Assembly: GCA_001873285.1 (NCBI GenBank)
Contig: MNYV01000167.1
Coordinates: 1 to 9,990 of the forward strand
DNA length: 9,990 nucleotides
DNA from: Nitrospirae bacterium CG2_30_53_67
GTDB lineage: Bacteria > CG2-30-53-67
Direction: 5' to 3'
The notes beneath the pieces are model-generated. The model did not search any database, was not told where the DNA came from, and saw only the letters and a program-made list of their open reading frames with translations. Shown one piece after another: positions 1 through 7,860 of the stretch (position 1 is the stretch's first letter; each line of letters begins with the position of its first letter). The position numbers and the translations under genes are program-made.

Positions 1-183
1 CATTACAAGTGCCCTAACAATAAATGGGCGCTGTCCCTATTTTTCCTATTTTTCCTGGTTATCGGCCATCTGGATGACCTTGTCATCGTGCCAGGCCTGG
101 TTATTCTTGCGTTAAAATTCATACCGGATGATGTCGTTCGGAAATGCAGGAATAAGGTGAATGAAGAACATGAGGCTATCTAA
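1..183 (+). CDS. DUF1232/YkvA-type membrane protein, C-terminal part only
   Basis: The frame is open from the first base of the window and ends at TAA 181-183, giving the last 60 residues of a protein whose start lies outside. It reads HYKCPNNKWALSLFF, a hydrophobic stretch, then IGHLDDLVIVPGLVILALKF and IPDDVVRKC. The pattern G-x-x-D-D-x-x-x-x-P, then a hydrophobic helix, then IP plus a basic tail, is the C-terminal signature of the DUF1232 (YkvA-like) family of small membrane proteins. The function of that family is not established. The next gene starts 12 bp downstream, so the two are probably co-transcribed. Family assignment is by recalled motif only; the missing N-terminus prevents a firmer call. 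Confidence 0.7.
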   Translation, partial: HYKCPNNKWALSLFFLFFLVIGHLDDLVIVPGLVILALKFIPDDVVRKCRNKVNEEHEAI

Positions 184-195
184 AAGGTGGATTGC

Positions 196-564
196 ATGAA
201 AATGAAATGGCCAATTAAAATTATCATACCGGTTTTTGTCGTTTCTTTGTGTCTTGCCTGTGCCTCAACACGAACACTTGAGCAGAATTTTTTGTCCATG
301 CAAACCGGGATGTCCAGACAGAACGTTAAAAGCATCATGGGGAAGCCGGAAAGGGCCGATGTAGGCGTGGTTCCTCAACCGCCATTCTTTGGACCGCAGG
401 AAGCTTTGCTGGGTGTGCTGAAGCCAGGTGCCTCCTTTGAGGAATGGCAATATACAGATGCGGAAAACATATATCTGATCTGGTTTGGGAGCATCAATGA
501 CGAGCCTCAGGACAAGTGGGGAGTAGTAACAAAATTCGGATACCCCAAAGGCGCCGTATTCTAA
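196..564 (+). CDS. BamE/SmpA-like small outer-membrane lipoprotein
   Basis: The protein has 122 residues when started at ATG 196, which has an AGGTGG Shine-Dalgarno 5 bp upstream. An in-frame GTG at 187 overlaps that site and is less likely. A basic N-terminus and hydrophobic segment (residues 5-20) end in L20-A21-C22, a lipoprotein processing site, though Cys rather than Leu occupies -3. The mature part begins ASTRTLEQNF and contains MQTGMSRQNVKSIMGKPE (about residues 35-52), the typical helix-turn of the SmpA/OmlA/BamE fold. A tryptophan- and tyrosine-containing beta region follows (EEWQYTDAENIYLIWF). Family members sit in the outer membrane, and BamE itself assists the BAM complex. This one is probably a paralogue rather than BamE. 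The coding sequence is visibly AT-richer than the genes after 1140. Confidence 0.65.
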   Translation: MKMKWPIKIIIPVFVVSLCLACASTRTLEQNFLSMQTGMSRQNVKSIMGKPERADVGVVPQPPFFGPQEALLGVLKPGASFEEWQYTDAENIYLIWFGSINDEPQDKWGVVTKFGYPKGAVF

Positions 565-612
565 GTGGTCCTGTCCGTAAATATGGTAACGTACCGGGCG
601 GAAAGGTTCTGT

Positions 613-900
613 ATGGAGAGATTGATTAAGATTGTTTTCATGGTCGGCTTTTTGCTGTTTTTTTCCCTGATCTATTTCCAACCCTTGAGAGATGCACCTG
701 TGCCGATCTATCACGGGCTTGTCTGGTTGTCCGTTTTGATTTTTATATTGACCGGAACGGCATCGTTATTTGCCTTGATCAGCTATATGAAGCAAAAGGA
801 CAGGAAAGGAGCTTTGGGAGTCCTCTCTACCATCCTGGTTTTCACGATATTAATCGGGTTGCTTGCGATTTATATGTCGATCGCTGTTCATCGATCATGA
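613..900 (+). CDS. Small three-helix inner-membrane protein, unknown function
   Basis: The protein has 95 residues starting at ATG 613, which has AAAGG about 6 bp upstream. The frame is open back to a GTG at 565, but no ribosome site precedes that codon. Three hydrophobic segments are clear: about residues 4-22 (LIKIVFMVGFLLFFSLIYF), 34-54 (LVWLSVLIFILTGTASLFAL) and 70-89 (VLSTILVFTILIGLLAIYM). A short basic cytoplasmic-looking loop, MKQKDRKG, separates helices two and three. I do not recognise the family. It lies 48 bp after the lipoprotein gene on the same strand. The next 239 bp (901-1139) contain no gene I can support. Confidence applies to the gene being real; no function is assigned. 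Confidence 0.6.
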   Translation: MERLIKIVFMVGFLLFFSLIYFQPLRDAPVPIYHGLVWLSVLIFILTGTASLFALISYMKQKDRKGALGVLSTILVFTILIGLLAIYMSIAVHRS

Positions 901-1139
901 AGAAACAGAAAAAACCATCGTGCTTTGATCCTGTGGGAGAAGTCGGATTGTAGATAAACAAAGCAGAGCCCTCTTTCAGGAACTGTGGACTGAGCAACCC
1001 TGGAGACACCTGCGGTGAAAGAGAAATATTCATCGAGGACAAAGCAGAAAGACGAGAAGAGAGGAGAACCGACCACGCCATGAAAGGGAGATGGGATAAA
1101 GATACAACCCGCGTGACCGTCATCAGAAGGGATCTCTTA

Positions 1140-1907
1140 ATGAGGTCATGCCTGACGTTTTTCATGGCGCTGTCGGTCGTGCTTTCTCTGATGAGCCCGC
1201 CTGATCTCCTGGCCGGGGGATTGCCGCCTGATCAGAACAAGGCCCATATCGGGAAGCTCCCTCTGGTTGAACTGCCGGCTGCCGATGCGGAGAACGACAT
1301 TCTGGCGATCATCCTCTCCGGCGACGGTGGATGGGCCGATCTCGACCGGGACTTCGGATATGCATTCCAGAAAATGGGGGTATCGACCATCGGCTTCGAC
1401 AGCCTGAAGTATTTCTGGAAGCCGCGCAAACCATCCGAGGTTTCGCGCGACCTGGGTGAGGTTGTGAGGTATTACATGAAGGCATGGAATAAGCAGAGCG
1501 TGCTGCTGGTCGGTTACTCCTTCGGCGCCTCCTGGCTCCCCTTTCTTGTCAACCGTCTTCCACTGGATATCCAGGCCCATGTCAGGCTGGTTGCCCTGCT
1601 GGCGCCTGGAGACTATGCCAATGTCGAGATCCACGTTGGGGACTGGATCAGGGACGAGCGGCGCCCCGGTGCGCTAAACGTTCCGCCGGAGGCGGCGCGC
1701 ATCCAGCGCCCTGTGCTCTGCGTCTATGGCGAGGAGGAAGAAAGTGAATCCATCTGTCCGGGGCTCAAGGGAGATGATGTTCACATCCTGCGTATGAAGA
1801 GCGGCCACCACTTCGGCGGTGACTACGCCACCATAGAGAACACCATCCTGAATTTCGTGAAACCCGTTACACCTCATCCTGTCCCCATTGGAAATTTCAT
1901 GCGATGA
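1140..1907 (+). CDS. VirJ/AcvB-family periplasmic alpha/beta hydrolase
   Basis: I start this 255-residue protein at ATG 1140. It has AGAAGGG 8 bp upstream and opens directly into a signal peptide (MRSCLTFFMALSVVLSLM...LLAGG, cleavage near residue 25). An upstream in-frame ATG at 1080 would bury that signal behind 20 charged residues. The mature part carries the VirJ-domain landmarks: ILSGDGGWADLDRDF (residues 58-72), GFDSLKYFW (85-93), nucleophile elbow GYSFGA with Ser127, NRLP (138-141), YGEEE (196-200) and a C-terminal GHHFGGDY with the likely catalytic His223 or His224. Family members include Agrobacterium VirJ and AcvB. AcvB is described as a periplasmic hydrolase of lysyl-phosphatidylglycerol, which lowers envelope aminoacyl-lipid. 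No type IV secretion genes are nearby, so a lipid or envelope role is more likely than DNA export. The gene converges with the corA-like gene, 15 bp apart, and I see no clear hairpin terminator between them. Confidence 0.88.
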   Translation: MRSCLTFFMALSVVLSLMSPPDLLAGGLPPDQNKAHIGKLPLVELPAADAENDILAIILSGDGGWADLDRDFGYAFQKMGVSTIGFDSLKYFWKPRKPSEVSRDLGEVVRYYMKAWNKQSVLLVGYSFGASWLPFLVNRLPLDIQAHVRLVALLAPGDYANVEIHVGDWIRDERRPGALNVPPEAARIQRPVLCVYGEEEESESICPGLKGDDVHILRMKSGHHFGGDYATIENTILNFVKPVTPHPVPIGNFMR

Positions 1908-1922
1908 CTTATCAACAGGTTT

Positions 1923-2990
1923 TCAGTACCATTTTTTCTTCTTGAAATAGAACAGCATGGCCGATGTGACCCCGATGATCACCATCCAGGTGAGAAGATA
2001 TCCATAACGCCATTTCAGTTCCGGCATGTATTCGAAATTCATTCCGTAAACACCAACGATGAACGTAGTGGGAATGAACAGGGTGGCGATGACGGTCAAG
2101 ACCTTCATGACCTCGTTCATTTTGTTGCTGATGCTCGACAGGTAGAGGTCGAGCATACCCGAGGTCATGTCACGGAATATCTCGATGGTATCCATGGCCT
2201 GGATGGTATGGTCGTACACGTCCCGGAGGAAGATCCCGGTGGACTCCTTGATCAGGGGGGATTCGCCTCTCTCAAGGCTGTTCACAACCTCCCGGAGAGG
2301 CCAGACCGACTTCCGTAACAGGATCATCTCTTTCTTCAGGCCGTGGATCGCATGCATGGTTTCCGTCCTGGGGGCGCTTACCAGCACTTCTTCAATCTCC
2401 TCGATCCACTCTCCGATATGCTCCAGGATCAAGAAGTAGCTGTCTACCACGGCATCGATCAGGGAGTAAGCCAGATAGTCGGCTCCCATCTTCCGGATTT
2501 TCATGTTTGATTTCCGGATCCTTTCCCGGATGGGATTGAAGACGTCCCTTTCTTTCTCCTCCTGAAAGGAGATCACGAAGTTTGAACCGAGCACCAGGCT
2601 GACCTGTTCGGTCTCAATCCGGTGGGCTGCCTTGTCCCAGTAAAGCATCTTCATGACGATAAATATATATTCAGGGAAATCCTCCATCTTCGGCCGCTGT
2701 TCCGTATTCACGATGTCCTCGAGGGTCAGGGCATGCAGTTTAAAAAGCTGCCCGATCTTTTCTATGATCTTAAGATCATGAACGCCGTCTATGTTGATCC
2801 ATGTGACCGTCGGCCTCTCCTTGAAGGGTAGGCATTCTTCAACCGTTTGAGCTTCTTTCTCTTCTAATTGTGTTTCATTATAATCCATGATTGTAATTTT
2901 AAGCTTCTCCGTTTTTTTCTCGCCTATGTGGACCAGGGTTCCCGGCGGGAGTCCGGCCTTTTGAGATCTTTTCTTGGTTATTTTAGACAT
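1923..2990 (-). CDS. corA: CorA-family magnesium/cobalt channel
   Basis: This 355-residue protein is of normal CorA length. A long, charged N-terminal cytoplasmic domain contains the family-typical WINIDG (around residues 64-69) and LHALTLEDIVN...QRPK. A stalk helix region follows, then two C-terminal membrane helices (about 295-315 and 327-348). The selectivity signature YGMNFEYMPEL follows the first helix (GMN at 316-318), and the chain ends in a basic tail (KKKKWY). CorA proteins are homopentameric channels that import Mg2+, sometimes Co2+ or Ni2+. A strong GGAGGGG site precedes ATG 2990, and the MFS gene ends only 14 bp upstream, so this is the last gene of the minus-strand block. In a fluoride operon a Mg2+ channel makes sense because fluoride inhibits enzymes as Mg-fluoride complexes; that link is inference. 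Confidence 0.93.
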   Translation of the reverse strand: MSKITKKRSQKAGLPPGTLVHIGEKKTEKLKITIMDYNETQLEEKEAQTVEECLPFKERPTVTWINIDGVHDLKIIEKIGQLFKLHALTLEDIVNTEQRPKMEDFPEYIFIVMKMLYWDKAAHRIETEQVSLVLGSNFVISFQEEKERDVFNPIRERIRKSNMKIRKMGADYLAYSLIDAVVDSYFLILEHIGEWIEEIEEVLVSAPRTETMHAIHGLKKEMILLRKSVWPLREVVNSLERGESPLIKESTGIFLRDVYDHTIQAMDTIEIFRDMTSGMLDLYLSSISNKMNEVMKVLTVIATLFIPTTFIVGVYGMNFEYMPELKWRYGYLLTWMVIIGVTSAMLFYFKKKKWY

Positions 2991-3004
2991 GGCCCCCTCC
3001 TCTT

Positions 3005-4218
3005 TCAGCGCAGAATGCAGTCAACTTTTTTTTCAGTCTCTTTATTGACGAATACGATGAATATAACAAATAATATGGCCGAAAGGGAAGCGGTTATTGC
3101 TCCAAAATAGAAAGTAGCCGATGGTGAAATATGATCCCAGAGCCAACCGCCGATAAGGCTGGCGGGGAGCATGGCAAGGCCGACGGCAGTGGTATAGACA
3201 CCGAAGGCCGTTGCCTTGAAGTCCGTCGGGATGATCGTGGCGAGAAACGCCTTCTGAATCCCCTCGGTCAATCCCATAAAGAGACCATAGAACCCGAACA
3301 GTATCCAGATGGCTTTTGTGCTCGATGCGGCTGCAAAGCCATAATAGAGTATAGTAAAGAGCACGAACCCCAGGAGGATGATCCTCTTTCTGCCGAACCG
3401 GTCTGCTGCCATCCCTGCAGGAACGGCTGAGAGCGAATACACGAGATTGAAGATCAGATAGACCACGGGAATCGTGACTGCCGGGATCCCGACCTGCTCC
3501 GCCCGAAGGATCAGGAAAACATCGCTTGAGTTGCCGACGGCGAAGAGGGCGGCAATGATGACAAAAAACTTGAACTTCCAGTCGAAATGCTTGAGCGTCA
3601 GCTTCGGCCTCTCCGACTGCGCAGCAGCGGTTTTTTTCTTTTCCGTGATGAAAAAGATGATGATCAGCACGGCAACGGTTCCCGGTATCATTGAGAGCCA
3701 GAAGACCTTGCGATAATCATTCGAAAAGATACCGAGAAAGAAAAAAGCCAGCGCAGGCCCGACAACAGCGCCCATGGTGTCCATGCAGCGGTGAAAGCCG
3801 AATGCCCGCCCGAGGCGCGACTTTTCCGTGGACTCGGCGATGATGGCGTCGCGCGGCGCGGTACGGATCCCCTTGCCGAACCGGTCCATGAATCTCGATC
3901 CCATCACCTGATGCCATCCCGTTGCCGGCGCAATGATCGGCCTGCTGAGTGTGGAGATGCCGTACCCGGCAGCCATGAGCCATTTGCGGTTCCCGATCCG
4001 GTCCGAGAACCAGCCGGAAAAAACCCTGAGCAGACTGGCGGTGGATTCTGCAACCCCTTCGATCAGACCGATCACCGATTTATTCACTCCCAGGACGTTT
4101 GACAGAAAAAGCGGAATAAGCGGATAGATCATCTCGGAGCTTAAGTCCATGAAAAAACTCACCAGCCCGGCGAAGAAAACATTCTTTCCGAAGCCGAAAA
4201 ACATTTTGTCTTTTTTCA

Positions 4219-4219
<1 letters not shown>
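3005..4219 (-). CDS. MFS transporter (12-helix permease)
   Basis: This 404-residue protein is typical of a 12-helix major facilitator. The first loop 2-3 motif is GWFSDRIGNRK (residues 69-79) and its repeat in the second half is AGMAADRFGRKR (about 268-279). A conserved MDRFGKGIRTAPRDAIIAES lies at 111-130. A charged central loop (EKKKTAAAQSERPK, about 193-206) separates the two six-helix halves. The N-terminal MDLSSEMIYPLIPLFLSNVLG is a common opening in this subgroup. The substrate cannot be read from sequence. ATG 4219 shares one base with the TAA of the HAD gene, and the corA-like gene follows after 14 bp, so translation is probably coupled. Its place in a fluoride-responsive block suggests a role in ion or solute homeostasis during fluoride stress (inference). 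Confidence 0.88.
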
Positions 4220-5291
<1,072 letters not shown>

Positions 5292-5327
5292 TTATCTCCT
5301 TCTTAATCATTATTATTGAAATCTTCA

Positions 5328-5444
5328 TCATGCAATCTCCTCAATCCTGGAGTAGAGCGTCGTCAGGAACCCGTTGATCTTCGGCGTTATGTGTTCGAGA
5401 TGGTCGCGTGTTTCGGCAACAAAGCAGTCGTGTCTGCCTCTTTA
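5328..5444 (-). pseudogene. Tail of an unidentified reading frame
   Basis: Reading the minus strand into TGA 5330-5328, about 35 codons are open and give a protein-like amphipathic helix: DCFVAETRDHLEHIT, then PKINGFLTTLYSRIEEIA. The frame is closed upstream by a stop near 5450 and has no start or ribosome site of its own. It differs in frame from the transposase remnant it abuts. It may be the end of a separate degraded gene joined to the remnant. I do not recognise the family, and chance coding cannot be excluded at this length. Confidence 0.3.
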
Positions 5445-5572
5445 AGTTTGTACCCATGTTCCGGATGGGCACGGGCCATATTCTCATTCCGCTCGCCGCT
5501 TCTCAGTGCTTCTTTCAGCAGTCTTGAAAGAGGCGGCCTGTTTGCATAGCGCTGGGAATGTGGAATCTCTTT
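5387..5572 (-). pseudogene. C-terminal remnant of a REP-associated (Y1_Tnp) transposase
   Basis: In the 328-bp gap between the GTPase and enolase genes, one minus-strand frame reads KEIPHSQRYANRPPL, a short acidic/basic linker, then ARAHPEHGYKLKEAD before it loses similarity near 5432 and stops at 5387. This matches from memory the C-terminal region of REP-associated tyrosine transposases of the type EIPKxQRxxxRPxLEELF followed by a helix-turn-helix HGYTLKEIA. The catalytic HUH domain is absent upstream, where a stop lies near 5605, and the helix-turn-helix is cut short. It is therefore a dead fragment. Its presence suggests that the GTPase-enolase junction was once a transposon insertion point. 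The assignment rests on about 45 residues and needs a profile search. Confidence 0.55.
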
Positions 5573-5616
5573 TGGGCGGGCCTGGGTTTGCCGCTGAACG
5601 GACTTAGAACTCTAAA

Positions 5617-7398
5617 CTATGACCCCAAATGATGCGGATCCGGATGCCGGCCGGAACGATCCAGTATCCGGAGCGCCCGTTCTTTCAAGGCATACAGATG
5701 ATCCAGATCCGTCCGGATCTCAGTCTCACGTTTAGCCGCTTCTTCCTTGCCCTTTTCTTTGCGGGCGATCCCCCGCTGAACCGCATTCCGAATCTCTTGG
5801 ATCGTCTCGTCAATCTTGGCGAACATCACCCAGCGGACCTCCAGTTTGCTCTTCTGAAGTCTTTCCACAAAGTCCCAGCGGATCCGGCCCGATTGCTGCT
5901 CGATCATGGCGGCGAGATAACGCCTCATGCTTCTCGCGATGATGGGATGGCTCAGGAAGCGGGGCATCATGGTGGTCAGCGCATTTCCAAGGATTTCCAC
6001 CATGATCGGTTCATCCTTGAAGATGAAATAGAAAGAGGATTTCATGGTCCACAGGGATTCCGCATCAAAGGTCTCAAAACCCACGGAAAAAAGATCGGAG
6101 GCATAGTGCAGAAGAGCATCTATGATCTCATTGATCCTGGTCACGAACCGTTCGCATCCCTTCTCAAACGCCATGGAGATCTTGGTGTCTTCGTTCTTCC
6201 GGAATACCGTGTCATACTCCTTGACCTGGTGGACAACAAATTCTTCAAGGGCCTTTCTCAGCTTTCCGGGTGAAAGGCTTCTGTTTCGGGCGTAGAAATC
6301 CTCGAAGGCGGGACCGAGGCCTTGGGCCAGATCTTTCTTGGCCGCATTCAGGTCCGGGTCCAGGATCTTTTCAATGATCCGCTTGGTCTCTCCTTCGAGG
6401 AGAATCTCAAAATCATTCTTGTCGGCCTCGATCTCCCTTTGTTTTTCTTCAAAGGTGTCCAGTTTTTTCTGGATCAATTCCAGGGGGGTATTCATGGACT
6501 TGTATTCCAGTTCCGCCCTGAGGATGGCCTCGGAGAGGACCTTAAGAAGATTTTTAGCGGCCGAACGGATCAGGATCCCTCCCTTCTCTTCCACAAGGAA
6601 CCTGTGCAGCCTCTCTTCGAATACCGTGAGACGGCTCGCTTCGAGGGCCGCCGGGTCCCGGTTCAATTTCCCCTCCAGTCCGAGCCTGGCGGAGAGGGGA
6701 TAGACCTCGATGGTTTCGTATCCCGCCTCATCCTGGAGGACTCTTCCCGTAAAGGCAAGAGACTCCTTGAGATCTTCGGGTGTGAGGTAATCGGCCTTGT
6801 TCTGGATGAAGAATATCCGGTCCGAGTACTGCTTGACATCCTTGAGAAAATCCAGTTCGGCCTTGCTCAGCGGCTGGTCCACCGAAATCAGGAAGACCGC
6901 CGCATCGGAGCGCGGGAGATATTCATAGGCTACGTCCGTATTGTGCTGGTACACGGAACCGACCCCCGGCGTGTCGATGAGCCGCACACCCTCCCGAAGA
7001 TACGGCGACGGATACTGGATGCTCACCTCGGCCACATCCCGCTTATTCCTGGGGTTGCCGCTCTCGGTCACGTAGAGGGGAAGCTCCTCCAGCGGGATTT
7101 CCTTGTTCTCTCCATTGTTCAGGAAGACCTTGATCGTCACGGAGTCCCCGTATTCAATCACGGTCACAATGGAGGTCAGCGGGACCACGGCCGTGGGAAG
7201 CAGGTCGGCGCCGAGGAGGGCATTGATGAAGGTGGTCTTGCCGCGCTTGAACTGCCCGACCACAACGAGATTGAAACGGTTCTCCATGAGTTTTCGGCGC
7301 AGGTCGCTGCATGGACACTCGGGAACCGCTTCCACTGTGGAGACCTCGTCAATAGTCCGGATCATTTCGTCACGGAGTCCGGCAAAATCTTCGTTCAT
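5617..7398 (-). CDS. Bacterial dynamin-like GTPase
   Basis: This 593-residue protein carries all the dynamin-superfamily GTPase motifs near its N-terminus. The P-loop is GQFKRGKTT (residues 48-56), the G2 threonine lies in PLTSIVT (about 73-79), G3 is IDTPGVGS (141-148) and G4 is QNKADYL (199-205). The remaining 380 residues are mostly charged helix, including an EKKLDTFEEK-type heptad stretch and a KEKGKEEAAKRE-rich C-terminal coiled coil. A moderately hydrophobic segment near residues 465-490 could be the membrane-binding paddle. Bacterial dynamins remodel or protect membranes in a GTP-dependent way, often under stress. The gene has AAGGAG before ATG 7398 and starts 23 bp after the uspA-like gene, so it belongs to the same transcript. 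Its last codons (HHLGS, TAG) end next to transposase debris, so the native C-terminus may have been altered. A specific link to fluoride is not established. Confidence 0.88.
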   Translation of the reverse strand: MNEDFAGLRDEMIRTIDEVSTVEAVPECPCSDLRRKLMENRFNLVVVGQFKRGKTTFINALLGADLLPTAVVPLTSIVTVIEYGDSVTIKVFLNNGENKEIPLEELPLYVTESGNPRNKRDVAEVSIQYPSPYLREGVRLIDTPGVGSVYQHNTDVAYEYLPRSDAAVFLISVDQPLSKAELDFLKDVKQYSDRIFFIQNKADYLTPEDLKESLAFTGRVLQDEAGYETIEVYPLSARLGLEGKLNRDPAALEASRLTVFEERLHRFLVEEKGGILIRSAAKNLLKVLSEAILRAELEYKSMNTPLELIQKKLDTFEEKQREIEADKNDFEILLEGETKRIIEKILDPDLNAAKKDLAQGLGPAFEDFYARNRSLSPGKLRKALEEFVVHQVKEYDTVFRKNEDTKISMAFEKGCERFVTRINEIIDALLHYASDLFSVGFETFDAESLWTMKSSFYFIFKDEPIMVEILGNALTTMMPRFLSHPIIARSMRRYLAAMIEQQSGRIRWDFVERLQKSKLEVRWVMFAKIDETIQEIRNAVQRGIARKEKGKEEAAKRETEIRTDLDHLYALKERALRILDRSGRHPDPHHLGS

Positions 7399-7421
7399 GG
7401 TTGATCTCCTTCAGACCGCCT

Positions 7422-7847
7422 CTATTTCACGATCATTACCGTGCAGGGAGAATAGGTCGAGACTCTTTTCGAGACTGAACCAAGAAGCCAGCTCTTTATC
7501 TTGGATTTACCCCGCTGTCCCACGATCACCATATCACAATTCTTTTCTTTCGCATATCTCACGATTTGATCGGCAGGATGTCCTACAACAACTTCCGTCT
7601 TGATTTCAAGATTCCTCTCTTTTGCTTTTTCCCTGAGCTTTTCGAAAAGTCCCTCATAATGCTGCGTCGCGCTGTCAATGATCGCATCCACCTCGACGAT
7701 GTCGGCAGGCTCCGGAGGCTGTGCGACTGAAAGCACGGTGATCTCAGGGGCGGCGACAGGGCAGAGTTTCGACATATTAAGGGCAAACTCAAACGCTTTA
7801 TAGGATTGAGGTGAACCGTCAAATGCAATGAGTATTTTCTTAAACAT
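7422..7847 (-). CDS. Universal stress protein, ATP-binding UspA type
   Basis: This single-domain Usp has 141 residues. The start is ATG 7847, with AAAGGAGG just upstream; the frame is open for 18 more codons but these run into the end of the antiporter gene. The N-terminus KKILIAFDGSPQSYKAFEFA places Asp10 at the nucleotide site. The ATP-binding signature G-x2-G-x9-G-S is exact: G110-QR-G113, nine residues, G123-S124. It is followed by the STYSPCTVMIVK end strand typical of the family. Usp proteins are cytoplasmic dimers that bind ATP and support survival under stress. The gene begins 13 bp after the antiporter stop. Usp genes are among those reported under fluoride riboswitch control, which agrees with this position. 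Confidence 0.93.
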   Translation of the reverse strand: MFKKILIAFDGSPQSYKAFEFALNMSKLCPVAAPEITVLSVAQPPEPADIVEVDAIIDSATQHYEGLFEKLREKAKERNLEIKTEVVVGHPADQIVRYAKEKNCDMVIVGQRGKSKIKSWLLGSVSKRVSTYSPCTVMIVK

Positions 7848-7860
7848 GATGACCTCCTTT

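Noticed and set aside
1080-1139. Upstream ATG at 1080 as start of the VirJ-like protein
   Set aside because: Its nearest purine-rich site is about 13 bp away and it would put 20 charged residues before the signal peptide. ATG 1140 has a well-placed AGAAGGG.
901-1139. Possible small gene or promoter in the gap before the VirJ-like gene
   Set aside because: No plus-strand frame with a ribosome site, and minus-strand frames here have no protein-like character. A TTGATC box near 925 lacks a convincing -10 partner.
1908-1922. Bidirectional terminator between the convergent VirJ-like and corA-like genes
   Set aside because: The space is 15 bp and no stem with a flanking T-tract could be drawn across it.
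6322-7404. A 360-codon plus-strand open frame opposite the GTPase gene
   Set aside because: It is antisense to a gene with complete GTPase motifs, has no recognisable domain and reads as low-complexity charged sequence; a shadow of codon bias.
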